A stretch of 64,000 nt of DNA, taken from assembly GCA_965208775.1 (NCBI GenBank), contig OZ242360.1, positions 2,108,001 to 2,172,000 of the forward strand, written 5' to 3'. The position numbers and the translations under genes are program-made. Shown in pieces: positions 9,001 to 17,007 of this stretch (position 1 is the first letter of the stretch; every line of letters begins with the position of its first letter). The notes under the pieces were generated by a model, which worked only from the letters and a program-made list of their open reading frames with translations, searched no databases and was not told the origin of the DNA. This DNA comes from JAPOVO01 sp026708165. GTDB lineage: Bacteria > Chloroflexota > UBA11872 > VXNJ01.

Positions 9001-9360
9001 TCATCTGTCATTGATGGCGAGCGAGGCCGAGATCAAGTCGCTTATGGACTCGACCGGAAGCCGCTCTCCCGGTTCGAGCACCGGATAGCGTATCCGCTTA
9101 CCGTCGCCTTGCAACAAGCCTTGCGGGTCGGGCAGGGGGCGGCCAAATTCGAATCCGAGCTTCACGCAATCCGTCTGCGGGAAGATGCCGCAGAAATAGC
9201 CCGCATTAGGACCATGGAAGCCGAATCCATGCCGGCCCGGGTGCACTTTCCCTCCAGCTTCTGGAACCGCCTGGTTGACCAGTTCGCGCAGGCGCTGGGT
9301 CAAGTCTCGAAAGTCCCGAGTATGGGATGCGAAGATGTCGCCGGCCATAGTCTCAGCCAT
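9001..9360 (-). CDS. DUF1801/YdhG-like small protein
   Basis: A 119-residue cytoplasmic protein with an AAGGA site about nine bases before the ATG. The centre, with HPGRHGFGF, YFCGIFPQ and VKLGFEFG segments, resembles the DUF1801 (YdhG-like) fold, whose biochemical role is poorly known. It lies between the amidohydrolase and two tRNA-Ser genes on the same strand. Confidence 0.7.
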   Translation of the reverse strand: MAETMAGDIFASHTRDFRDLTQRLRELVNQAVPEAGGKVHPGRHGFGFHGPNAGYFCGIFPQTDCVKLGFEFGRPLPDPQGLLQGDGKRIRYPVLEPGERLPVESISDLISASLAINDR

Positions 9361-9433
9361 TGTCGATTGTCCTTACCGCACTTCGGCTGGTTCGATCGCC
9401 TGCCGACGATGCGGCCCGCTTGGAGCCGCCGGG

Positions 9434-9518
9434 CGGAGAGGGTGGGATTCGAACCCACGAGGGATTTCACCCTACGCGCTTTCCAGGCGCGCGCACTAGG
9501 CCACTATGCGACCTCTCC
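9434..9518 (-). tRNA. tRNA-Ser (anticodon GGA)
   Basis: Reading the minus strand, acceptor arm GGAGAGG pairs with CCTCTCC and the discriminator is G. The T arm is GTGGGTTCGAATCCCAC. The anticodon loop CTGGAAA gives GGA, decoding UCC/UCU. The long variable arm is that of a class II tRNA. CCA is not encoded and would be added after transcription. Confidence 0.95.
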
Positions 9519-9562
9519 GTTTCGAGTGGACAGGTGCGGCCAGGCCACAACGCTAAAGCCGG

Positions 9563-9650
9563 CGGAGAGGGTGGGATTCGAACCCACGTGGCGTTTCAGC
9601 GCCTATCCGTTTTCGAGACGGACCCCTTATGACCACTCGGGCACCTCTCC
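9563..9650 (-). tRNA. tRNA-Ser (anticodon CGA)
   Basis: A second class II tRNA lies 44 bases upstream in transcription order. Its acceptor arm, discriminator G and T arm match the neighbour. The anticodon loop CTCGAAA gives CGA, decoding UCG. A long variable arm is present and CCA is not encoded. The two genes are probably cotranscribed. Confidence 0.95.
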
Positions 9651-9820
9651 GTGAAAAGGTGCACCTGCCGAAAGTCGAGTATATCAACGCCGACGACAGT
9701 TGACCCGATGTGGTGGGTGACCATCGCCTAAACTTCAGTAGATTCTTTGGGTTGATGCGGCGCAAATTCACGCGCCGGCTTCAACGGCGAACTCACAGTC
9801 GCAAGAGCAACGGAGCGTCC

Positions 9821-10201
9821 ATGGCTGTTATTCGAAATGAAGAGGCTGAGTGGTTCGAGCTAGAACCCGGTATCGACGTGAAGGTCCTCAGTCACGCAAC
9901 AGTGGGGGCTACCGCGCTGCACTCCGGTATGGCCACGTTCGGACCTGGCGCCGGATTGGCGTGTCATACGCACGATTGCGAGGAATCGGTCACAATCCTG
10001 GCCGGCGAGGCCTTTTTGGACGTGGACGGACGACGCATGCGGCTGACACCATTTGACACGTCTATCGTTCAGGCAGACGTGCCACACCGTTACAGCAACG
10101 CCAGCAGCGAGAGTCCGATGAAGATGTTCTGGGTCTACGCGTCGCCCGATGCGGCGCGCACGATCGTGGATGCGGAACTCTGCGCCATCGGAGGAGATTA
10201 G
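9821..10201 (+). CDS. Small cupin-domain protein
   Basis: A 126-residue single-domain cupin. I chose the ATG at 9821 because GGAG lies just upstream and the fold begins soon after; the frame is open further upstream, but that part has no domain. Cupin motif 1 holds His49, His51 and Glu55 (CHTHDCEE), and motif 2 holds His89 (DVPHRYSN), giving a complete metal site. Such proteins are isomerases, dioxygenases or sugar-binding sensors; this one cannot be assigned. A two-segment membrane protein follows after 20 bases. Confidence 0.87.
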   Translation: MAVIRNEEAEWFELEPGIDVKVLSHATVGATALHSGMATFGPGAGLACHTHDCEESVTILAGEAFLDVDGRRMRLTPFDTSIVQADVPHRYSNASSESPMKMFWVYASPDAARTIVDAELCAIGGD

Positions 10202-10221
10202 GCGATATCGAAGGGATAGCA

Positions 10222-10440
10222 GTGCTCCGAGCGTTGGCGGCCCTGATGCTGGCCGCTGGAGTGGTGGCGGTGCTGGTCGGCGGGACGTTTACGCTTCAGG
10301 GTTTGGGTCTTGTAGGTCCTTCGAGTTCTGTCATGGTCGGCGACCGCGCGTGGGTCGTCAACGGAGTAGCGATAGCGGCGGGTGGAGCCGTGCTCGCGTT
10401 CGCCGGTTTTGCGATACGCCGTGCCCGCAAGCGTCAATAG
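10222..10440 (+). CDS. Conserved two-transmembrane-segment small membrane protein
   Basis: A 72-residue protein from a GTG start. It has two hydrophobic helices (about residues 3-23 and 46-65) joined by a loop with LQGLGLVG, SSVMVGD and a conserved-looking Trp. The pattern resembles a small family of actinobacterial and Chloroflexota membrane proteins of unknown function. The C-terminus is basic (RRARKR), so it is probably cytoplasmic. It is likely cotranscribed with the cupin gene upstream. Confidence 0.6.
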   Translation: MLRALAALMLAAGVVAVLVGGTFTLQGLGLVGPSSSVMVGDRAWVVNGVAIAAGGAVLAFAGFAIRRARKRQ

Positions 10441-10454
10441 CGTCTTCGTTTTCA

Positions 10455-10478
10455 AGGCCGCAGGAGTCCTGACGGCCT
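10455..10478 (+). terminator. Hairpin after the cupin/membrane protein pair
   Basis: Two stacked stems, AGGCCG/CGGCCT and CAGG/CCTG, enclose a three-base loop with one bulged A. The hairpin starts 15 bases after the stop but lacks a T tract, so termination is only likely. Confidence 0.45.
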
Positions 10479-10550
10479 CTAGGAATCTCACATAATCGAA
10501 TCGGCGTATCATTCGGGGCCACAACCGCAAGCGAGTTTGGAGTCGGAGTC

Positions 10551-11498
10551 TTGGAAATCCTAGTAGGGACCGATTACCTGGAAGACATGTACCAAGAGAT
10601 GGTAAGAGTCATGCCGCAGCATGATGTACGCCGCTGTGCGGAAGCTGAGGTGAGCGAGCAGGTCCACAGCGCAAACGTTTATATTCCCGCCCGCGGCCCC
10701 ATAACCGAGGCCGATATGGACAGCGCTCCGGGATTGAAGCTGATCCAGCAGTTTGGCGTGGGCGTGGACATGGTTGACATCCCCGCGGCCAGGGCGCGGG
10801 GCATACCCGTCGCCAACGCGCCGGGCGAGGTTACTGGCATCGGCGACGTTGTGGCGGAGTTCGCGCTGTTTCACCTAATTGCGGCGGGCAGATACCTGCC
10901 AAAGCAAATCCAACTGATTGAGGAACAGTCAGGCGCTATACCTATGGGAATCACGCTATTCGACAAGACGGTGGTCATCGTCGGAATGGGTAATGTGGGT
11001 AAAGCACTGGCGGAGATGCTCAAGCCGTTTCGGTGCAGGATTATCGGTGTCAAGCGGACCGTCTCTGAGGAACTCAGAACAGAATTCGGAATCGATAAGC
11101 TCATCGGTCCCGACGAGTTCGTGGATGTGCTTCCCGAATGCGACTTCGTTTGCATGGCGGTGCCATTGACAGACGAGACGAACGGAATGCTCGGCGAGAA
11201 GGCAATCGACGCGCTCAAGCCGGGGGCGTTCGTGGTGAACATTTGCAGGGGGCCTGTAATTGAGAAAGAGCCGTTTGTGGCGGCGCTGAGGTCGGGCAAG
11301 ATCGCCGGTGCGGGGCTGGATGTCTTTTGGATCGAGCCGCCGGACCCGAACGACGAGTTTCTCCAGTATCAGGTGGCGGCTACGCCGCACTCTGCCAGCA
11401 TGACAGACTTGTTCGTGAAAAACACCGCCGCACTTGTCGCGGACAACGTGGCCCGCGTGGAACGTGGTGATGAAGTCCTCTACCGAGTGGATGGTTAG
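10551..11498 (+). CDS. D-isomer-specific 2-hydroxyacid dehydrogenase
   Basis: A 315-residue NAD-dependent dehydrogenase of the phosphoglycerate/glyoxylate reductase family. It begins at a TTG with GGAG eight bases upstream. The substrate domain brackets a Rossmann fold with GMGNVG near residue 146. The signature NICRGP carries the catalytic Arg, the AGLDVF-IEP segment the acidic residue and TPHSA the catalytic His, so the site is complete. It reduces or oxidises a 2-keto/2-hydroxy acid; which one is unknown. Downstream of sugar-acid dehydration it could handle tartronate semialdehyde- or 2-keto-type intermediates. Confidence 0.9.
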   Translation: MEILVGTDYLEDMYQEMVRVMPQHDVRRCAEAEVSEQVHSANVYIPARGPITEADMDSAPGLKLIQQFGVGVDMVDIPAARARGIPVANAPGEVTGIGDVVAEFALFHLIAAGRYLPKQIQLIEEQSGAIPMGITLFDKTVVIVGMGNVGKALAEMLKPFRCRIIGVKRTVSEELRTEFGIDKLIGPDEFVDVLPECDFVCMAVPLTDETNGMLGEKAIDALKPGAFVVNICRGPVIEKEPFVAALRSGKIAGAGLDVFWIEPPDPNDEFLQYQVAATPHSASMTDLFVKNTAALVADNVARVERGDEVLYRVDG

Positions 11499-11513
11499 CG
11501 GCACGCCGCTAAC
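11494..11513. terminator. Inverted repeat spanning the dehydrogenase stop codon
   Basis: A perfect nine-base inverted repeat, GTTAGCGGC and GCCGCTAAC, separated by AC, includes the TAG stop. It lies between convergent genes and may serve either direction. No immediate T tract follows. Confidence 0.45.
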
Positions 11514-11580
11514 ATCAATTGGCTGAGTTGCCTTAGCCGAAGGCGTTAAGCGGACATTTTTCTAAGAGCGGCAGGTACAG

Positions 11581-12174
11581 CTAGCTGTCGGGGAGGCGCC
11601 ATTCTTCCAGGATTTCGAACCCTGGGATTCGCATCCGAATGAACCCTGGGCATGTCAAGCGGTTCCAGACTTCAAATGGATCGAGCTCACCGGCGCGGGC
11701 GGTGAAGAGGGAAATTACTGTGCCGTGGCTGACAACAACGGCGCACCCACTCGATACTCTGGCCACGATGGTGTCGATTGCCCCGACAAAGCGGTGGTGA
11801 GCATCGTTTGCGGTTTCCGTCCCAAATACCAGTTTGGAAGGGTTGCGGAAAAATCGGGACAGCCTGTCCCTGAATTCGGACCCGGTCACCCAGTCCTCGG
11901 TCCGACATCCTGCATGCTCATGAAGGTCGGGGACGACTTGATTATCGATCCCTGTTTCCCGTGCGATTATTTCGCCGGTCTGGAACGCCTTTGGCTCGTT
12001 GCTTGAGAAGAGGAAGTGGGGTCTGTGGATCGATAGCTCCCAGGCCAAAGCCTTGGCTAGTTCACGCCCCTTACCCGACAGGTGCCACTCGCTCGGAGCA
12101 GCGGTTGGAACTACCTCAGGGAGCGAGTGTCTTACAAGAATGAGCTGGCGCGTCGTCGCGACGGGCTTTACCAA
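11581..12174 (-). CDS. Histidine phosphatase (phosphoglycerate mutase-like) family protein
   Basis: A 197-residue protein of the branch-1 histidine phosphatase superfamily. The catalytic LVRHS (Arg15, His16) is near the N-terminus, and the second active-site His is in VVVSHGTV. I place the start at a TTG overlapping the stop of the upstream dehydratase gene (TTGGTAA), which gives a normal N-terminus; the frame is open far upstream, but that part is a shadow of the neighbour. It dephosphorylates a small phosphoester or sugar phosphate. Coupling to the dehydratase suggests related metabolism. Confidence 0.82.
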   Translation of the reverse strand: MVKPVATTRQLILVRHSLPEVVPTAAPSEWHLSGKGRELAKALAWELSIHRPHFLFSSNEPKAFQTGEIIARETGIDNQVVPDLHEHAGCRTEDWVTGSEFRDRLSRFFRNPSKLVFGTETANDAHHRFVGAIDTIVARVSSGCAVVVSHGTVISLFTARAGELDPFEVWNRLTCPGFIRMRIPGFEILEEWRLPDS

Positions 12175-13307
12175 TCGGCCACTGAGCCGTCTTGCCAGAC
12201 CCAGTGAGGGCGATGGACGGGAACGTAAGGGTGCTTGGCGGCCTCCGCTTCGTTGAGGTCGATGCCGAGTCCGGGACCCGAGGGCAACTTGGCGTAGCCG
12301 TCGACTATTTCTGGGCCGCCCTCGAAGATATCGGCCTGCAAGGCGGGGCCCGGATACACATACTCTTGAATCACGCAGTTGGGCGTGCACGCGTCGAGAT
12401 GCAGCGAAGCCATGGTGCTCACCCAGCTTTGCGGATTGTGCGGAGCGACGTCGATGAAGCGGGACTCGGCCATGGCGGCGATTTTCTTCATTTCCAGTAT
12501 GCCGCCCGCGTGCACGATGTCGGGCTGAATGTAGTTGACGAGGTGACGCTCGACGATCTCCGTGAAAGCCCACTTGGTGAAAAGGCGCTCACCGGTTGCC
12601 AGGGGGATCGTGGTTCTTGCTCCCAGCCATTCGAGCGCGTCGATGTCTTCCGGCGGGGTGGCTTCTTCGAGGAACATGATGTCGAAATCCTCGATGCTCC
12701 GCGCGAGCGCGGCGGCGGCCGGCAGGCTAGTGCGTCCGTGCGCGTCGATCATGATGTCAACGCGGTCGCCTACCGCGTCTCGGATCGCGCTTATGCGGAC
12801 CGCCTCAGCCGCGATGTCGGGCGGCAAGGCGACCACTCCGTCGGCGTCCGCCCAGACCGGCCCCGTCTTGATTGCGTTAAATCCAGCTTCGACGAGCTCC
12901 GCGGCGTGTTCGGCGGCGGCTGAAGGAGTGTCGCCGTGCACGTGCGCGTAGAGCCTGACTCGGTCTCGGCAGGCGCCTCCAAGAAGCTGATAGACGGGAA
13001 CGTCGAGGGCCTTGCCGAGAATGTCCCACAGGGCAAGCTCAACGGCGCTGATGGCGCTGTTGAGCACAGGGCCGCCTCGCCAGCGGGGATAGCGGTACAT
13101 CGCCTGCCACAAGCGCTCGATCTCGAACGGGTTCTTGCCGACCAGGAACCGTTTGTGCTCCATGATGGCGGCAGCGGTGGCTTCGTCCTTGGTGGCGACG
13201 TGTCCTTCGCCGAGCCCGGTGATGCCCTGGTCGGTGTAGACCTTGGCAAACACCCAGTTGCTGCCGCCGACGTTGACGGTGAAGGTCTTGAGATCGGTGA
13301 TTTTCAT
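12168..13307 (-). CDS. Enolase-superfamily sugar-acid dehydratase (mandelate racemase/galactonate dehydratase type)
   Basis: A 379-residue protein with the capping domain (about 1-110) and TIM barrel of the mandelate racemase subgroup. Metal ligands are Asp188 (in IDAHGR), Glu214 (FLEEA) and Glu240 (TGERLF). His190 and His290 (APHNPQS) fit the acid/base residues of galactonate/mannonate dehydratases. It should abstract the alpha proton of an aldonic or aldaric acid and eliminate water to give a 2-keto-3-deoxy acid. The exact acid is unknown. It lies 302 bases after a paralogue in the same direction and overlaps the phosphatase gene. Confidence 0.9.
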   Translation of the reverse strand: MKITDLKTFTVNVGGSNWVFAKVYTDQGITGLGEGHVATKDEATAAAIMEHKRFLVGKNPFEIERLWQAMYRYPRWRGGPVLNSAISAVELALWDILGKALDVPVYQLLGGACRDRVRLYAHVHGDTPSAAAEHAAELVEAGFNAIKTGPVWADADGVVALPPDIAAEAVRISAIRDAVGDRVDIMIDAHGRTSLPAAAALARSIEDFDIMFLEEATPPEDIDALEWLGARTTIPLATGERLFTKWAFTEIVERHLVNYIQPDIVHAGGILEMKKIAAMAESRFIDVAPHNPQSWVSTMASLHLDACTPNCVIQEYVYPGPALQADIFEGGPEIVDGYAKLPSGPGLGIDLNEAEAAKHPYVPVHRPHWVWQDGSVADW

Positions 13308-13609
13308 TGGAAGAGGCCGCCTTGGCTAATTGATGCGCGCAGACTGCGTCTCGTGGAATCGGCGTGGGCGCAGTTTAGCTAACTCGGAGGCAACGGATAT
13401 CAGGGGATTCGGTCATCAAATTGCTTCGTGTACTTGTGCATCAGTTCCAGGCTATTTGGAAATGTCTCGGACAGCTTGACTCTGGAACATCCCATTGACG
13501 CGAAATCATCGTGCCAACGTAGTCGGGGACGTCGTCAGTGCTCCCCTGATTCGTGAGGATCAGTACTCTCGTCAAGCACGCCGCAATTGTCGATTCTGAG
13601 CGTCGCCCG
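13308..13609 (-). other. Spacer between two dehydratase paralogues with a short coding-like remnant
   Basis: No complete gene is visible. On the minus strand 13400-13495 reads as a clean 31-codon frame from ATG to TGA whose translation looks protein-like (it ends in HKYTKQFDDRIP). A different frame just upstream also stays open with protein-like composition (about 13441-13600). Together they could be the decayed end of a lost gene, but I cannot name a family. Confidence 0.25.
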
Positions 13610-14731
13610 CTAGTAGTCCGCCACGGAGCCGTCGTGCCGCAGATGCGTCTCGATTTCCCGGTCCTCGCGATGCTTGCCGCTAAGCACGGCCTCACTAAGC
13701 TCCACGCCGACCCCCGGACTTTCGGGTAGGCGTAGGTAGCCGCCGTCGAGCTTCAGTGGCTCGATGACCATGTCCCGCTTCGGTGGGACGTCGTCTCCGG
13801 TGTATTCCTGGAGCACGAAGTTTGGGATACAGGCGTCGACCTGAACGCACGCCGCGGTGCTGACAGGTCCCAGCGGATTATGCGGAATGATGCCGACGTG
13901 GAACGACTCGGCGAGCGCGGCGATCTTCTTGGATTGTGTAATTCCGCCGGCAAGGCAAACGTCGGGCCGAGCGTAGGCCACTCCGCCTGCCGCGAGCAAC
14001 TCCCTGAACTCGAAGATGGTGGTAAATCGTTCACCAGTGGCCACAGGCACGTTGATGCTTTTGGCAAGCTCCGACATCGACTGAACGCTGTCTGGAATGA
14101 TCGGGTCCTCGAGGAAGAAGATCCGAAACGGCTCCAACTCGCGGGCGAGTTGACGGGCTTCGGTTGGATTGAGCCGCCGATGGACCTCCACGCACAGGTC
14201 AACGTCGTTGCCGACAGCCTCTCGCACCGCGGCGACGCGGTCGACGCACTCCGCCATCACCCGTGCGTATTGCCAGTTATGGAAGCCGTCGACCAGCGGG
14301 CAGAACCTGACCGCGGTTACCCCCCGACCGGTCCATTCCCGGGCACTCGCCGCCATCTCGTCGGGGGATTCGCCGACAAGGTGCGCGTAGACGCGGACTT
14401 TGTCCCGGCAGCGCCCGCCCAGCAGCTCATAGATCGGGGCCTGATAATGCTTACCCGCGATGTCCCAGAGAGCGATGTCGATGGCTGCAATCGCGCCGGT
14501 GACCGAGCCGCCCATGAAGTGCGAGTTGCGGTACATATATTGTGAGTGGTGCTCGATCTTGAGAGGGTCTTGCCCTATCAAGTAGCGCGTAAATGCCTCT
14601 ATGGCCCCGTCGGCGGCTTCGGGGTAGCCCCAGAATCCAGCCTCGCCTACGCCGGTTAGCCCGGTGTCAGTCCGAATCTCCACGAAAAGGTAGCGCTCGT
14701 ATCTGAATCGCCGAATCGAATCAATTTTCAC
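13610..14731 (-). CDS. Enolase-superfamily sugar-acid dehydratase, divergent metal ligand
   Basis: A 373-residue paralogue of the preceding dehydratase, from a GTG start with GGAG eight bases upstream. The barrel ligands line up as Glu182 (VEVHRR), Glu208 (FLEDP) and Glu234 (TGERF), with His184 and His284 (IPHNP) as acid/base residues. The first ligand is Asp in E. coli galactonate dehydratase; here it is Glu. The fold and the two His residues still indicate a galactonate-dehydratase-like reaction on a sugar acid. Its start is only 12 bases after the UbiA stop, so it is cotranscribed with that gene. Confidence 0.87.
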   Translation of the reverse strand: MKIDSIRRFRYERYLFVEIRTDTGLTGVGEAGFWGYPEAADGAIEAFTRYLIGQDPLKIEHHSQYMYRNSHFMGGSVTGAIAAIDIALWDIAGKHYQAPIYELLGGRCRDKVRVYAHLVGESPDEMAASAREWTGRGVTAVRFCPLVDGFHNWQYARVMAECVDRVAAVREAVGNDVDLCVEVHRRLNPTEARQLARELEPFRIFFLEDPIIPDSVQSMSELAKSINVPVATGERFTTIFEFRELLAAGGVAYARPDVCLAGGITQSKKIAALAESFHVGIIPHNPLGPVSTAACVQVDACIPNFVLQEYTGDDVPPKRDMVIEPLKLDGGYLRLPESPGVGVELSEAVLSGKHREDREIETHLRHDGSVADY

Positions 14732-14743
14732 TTCGCATCTCCG

Positions 14744-15643
14744 CTATTCGAGTAGCCCACCCAGATCACCGCCGAAACCGTAGATGATGGCTAACACCAT
14801 TGCGCCCCAACCACCTATAACAACCTGCATTCCTCGGTCTTTCAGAAGGATGGCTGTCGGGTTTTCCGCGTCCGCATCGCCATACACTCGTTGCAGGTAA
14901 CGAATCAACCCGTATACGACGAAAGGCGTGGTCAGGACAAGCGCTTTACCTCCGACCTTTGTCACGGTCTCGGCCGCCACGGTGTATAGCGCATACGAGA
15001 CCAGGGTAGCGGCCGTTGCAGCCGCGAGCAGGGAGTTGAGCACTTGAGGGTGAACGCGCGCGAGCGCCGGCCTGGTTGCACCCGTTGCTTCGCCTAGAGA
15101 CTCGATTTCCGAGATGCGCTTGGCGGCGCCCATTACTAAGGCTACGAAGAAAGTGCACACCAGCAACCACACCGAAAACGGGACGTCTATGGCAACCGCG
15201 CCGGAGACAGCCCGCAAAACGAATCCGACGGCGATGACAACCATATCGATGAGCGCGACAGATTTGAGAAGAACACTGTAGAGAAAATTCTGGGCCGCGT
15301 ATATTCCGAGCACAAGGAACACCGCTGGCGCTATGAAATAGGCCAGAACCAAAGCGGCGATTGCGCCTGTAAGCCCCGCGGCGAATGCCGGAATCCTACC
15401 AATCCTGCCAGCTGCTACCGGCCTGTTTCGCTTGAAAGGATGCGATCGGTCTCGCGGTGCGTCAATCGCATCGTTGATCAGATAGATTCCGGACGCCAGC
15501 AAGCAGAAGAGAGCGAATGTCGCGAGAACCAGTAGGATGTCCCGCGGCCGGTCGAGGCGTTGTGCGAATACGAGCGGGGCCAGCACGAACAAGTTCTTTA
15601 TCCAGTGCGATGGGCGTGCGGCGGTCCAGTAGTCGTTCAGCAT
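14744..15643 (-). CDS. UbiA-family prenyltransferase, decaprenyl-phosphate phosphoribosyltransferase-like
   Basis: A 299-residue integral membrane protein with about eight or nine helices. The first polyprenyl-diphosphate motif is the run from Asn57 to Asp65 (NDAIDAPRD), followed by HPFKRNRPVAAG. The N-terminus has RPSHWIKN. These features match the branch that includes mycobacterial 5-phosphoribosyl-1-pyrophosphate:decaprenyl-phosphate transferase, which makes the arabinose donor precursor for cell-wall glycans. The later enzymes of that route (DprE1/DprE2) are not in the window, so the product is uncertain. Confidence 0.82.
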   Translation of the reverse strand: MLNDYWTAARPSHWIKNLFVLAPLVFAQRLDRPRDILLVLATFALFCLLASGIYLINDAIDAPRDRSHPFKRNRPVAAGRIGRIPAFAAGLTGAIAALVLAYFIAPAVFLVLGIYAAQNFLYSVLLKSVALIDMVVIAVGFVLRAVSGAVAIDVPFSVWLLVCTFFVALVMGAAKRISEIESLGEATGATRPALARVHPQVLNSLLAAATAATLVSYALYTVAAETVTKVGGKALVLTTPFVVYGLIRYLQRVYGDADAENPTAILLKDRGMQVVIGGWGAMVLAIIYGFGGDLGGLLE

Positions 15644-15704
15644 GGAGTCCGCATGGGTTTATTCTGGGCCGTTAGCTCAGTTCTCTGCCGCAAGAGATCG
15701 GCGT

Positions 15705-16835
15705 TCAGTAGCTGCTGAACAGCCGGCCCCACTTTGTTTGCAGCGCCGCCCGCGCGCGTCTCCTTCCGTGGAAGTTGAACCAGTACACATCGTGATACAA
15801 GCGCGACGCAACGTATGACCATGGCGCGATAATCGTTTGGAGCAGCAGCTTCTCTAGGGGTTTTAGCGGTCCCCAGTAGATCAGCTTTTGCCCGCGGCTT
15901 GCGAAGGTCTCGCTCGGACGCTCGACAGTCCAGGCCGATTCTTCGAGGTCTTCTCCAACCAAGTCGATTTCCGCGAGGTCCGCCTGACCTAGGCCGCGCT
16001 CGTACGCGATTCGGATAAACGGGATTTCCATTGGATCGAAACCCATGAGCCGAGCGCAGACCGAGTCAACCGCAACCTGGTCTGCTCCGGCAACTATCAA
16101 GTCACGTTCGGCAACCTTCATGCAGCGCGGACCTGGCCCCGATCCCGAAAACGCGCCGTCGACCACGGCGAATATGCCGGGATGAATTTCCTTTTGAATT
16201 GCCAGCAGATCGACCAGCGTCTCGTGTATGACGCTGTGGCAATAGTGCCGGCGTTCGAAGAGAAGCCCGCCGAACGCGTTCTTCATGGCGCCGGTGATGG
16301 TCGTGAAAACGTGCGTCTTGATGGTAGGCAGATGAATGATGTTAGAACCCACCAGGCGCCCGGGGATGCGTATGCCTTCCGGGAATATGCGGTCCAAGAC
16401 GAGCATCTCCGATTTGGGCGTATAGGTGATCCAGTCGTCGTCTTCGTACAAATGCACGTTTTCGATGCCGTACTTTTGAATGACGTTCAGGTGCTTGTTG
16501 GCGCGCTCACCTTTCTTTGCGGACACGACGACCGTACGGTTGTGGGCGGCATAAAGGTCCTCTTTGGAAAAACCGTCCTCCGCGAGGGTTTTCAGAACTC
16601 CCTCGATTTGCCAAGGCGCGCTCGAGCACGCCGGGTACCAGTGATGCCACGAGACATTAACTTTCAGGGCGGTATTGATCTCAGGCGAAATGAAGGCGCG
16701 ATATCCCGCCAGCCGCATTGCGTATGCGTAGTCGTCGAGGACGGATTCGGGGCGAGTCTTGACGATTGCCACGCGTGGTCGTCCGGAAGGTACGGATTGC
16801 TCGGGGTACGGGTCGACCGCAGCTTTTGTGGTCAT
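15705..16835 (-). CDS. DUF362 domain protein
   Basis: A 376-residue soluble protein. The segments VNVSWHHWYPACS, PWQIEG, HLPTIKTH and GAMKNAFGG are typical of DUF362, a family seen in anaerobes, archaea and Chloroflexota, in some members fused to ferredoxin domains; here there is no added 4Fe-4S motif. The function of the family is not settled. It is first in the minus-strand run that continues into the UbiA gene, with which it may work. A promoter-like pair lies so close that the message may be leaderless. Confidence 0.82.
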   Translation of the reverse strand: MTTKAAVDPYPEQSVPSGRPRVAIVKTRPESVLDDYAYAMRLAGYRAFISPEINTALKVNVSWHHWYPACSSAPWQIEGVLKTLAEDGFSKEDLYAAHNRTVVVSAKKGERANKHLNVIQKYGIENVHLYEDDDWITYTPKSEMLVLDRIFPEGIRIPGRLVGSNIIHLPTIKTHVFTTITGAMKNAFGGLLFERRHYCHSVIHETLVDLLAIQKEIHPGIFAVVDGAFSGSGPGPRCMKVAERDLIVAGADQVAVDSVCARLMGFDPMEIPFIRIAYERGLGQADLAEIDLVGEDLEESAWTVERPSETFASRGQKLIYWGPLKPLEKLLLQTIIAPWSYVASRLYHDVYWFNFHGRRRARAALQTKWGRLFSSY

Positions 16836-16842
16836 ATCTGCG

Positions 16843-16872
16843 ATGCTATCAACACATGTGGCGGCGTGTCAG
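16843..16872 (-). promoter_or_regulatory. Candidate promoter of the DUF362 gene, possibly giving a leaderless message
   Basis: On the minus strand CTGACA (16872-16867) and TAGCAT (16848-16843) are 18 bases apart. The ATG at 16835 follows the -10 by only seven bases, where transcription would start. No ribosome binding site precedes the ATG. Confidence 0.4.
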
Positions 16873-17007
16873 CCTTTGAAAGCGGCCCAAATTCGGTTTT
16901 CAGGTTCGTCGCTGTCTCGGTCGCTCAAGTGGGTTCGAGTGATCCGTAATATCCTCTTTAACCGGAATTTGCCGCCACGAGTTCAGAAAGGATTGACTCG
17001 CAGCCTG

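Noticed and set aside
8866..9654. Plus-strand open frame of 262 codons through the tRNA-Ser pair, with repeated RVGFEPT-type segments
   Set aside because: The repeated segment is the translation of the T arm and acceptor of tRNA-Ser read on the wrong strand, a well-known false protein in databases.
11581..12573. A 330-codon version of the histidine phosphatase
   Set aside because: The first 133 codons lie inside the dehydratase gene in another frame and are Arg/His/Gly-rich; the catalytic motif sits correctly from the TTG at 12174.
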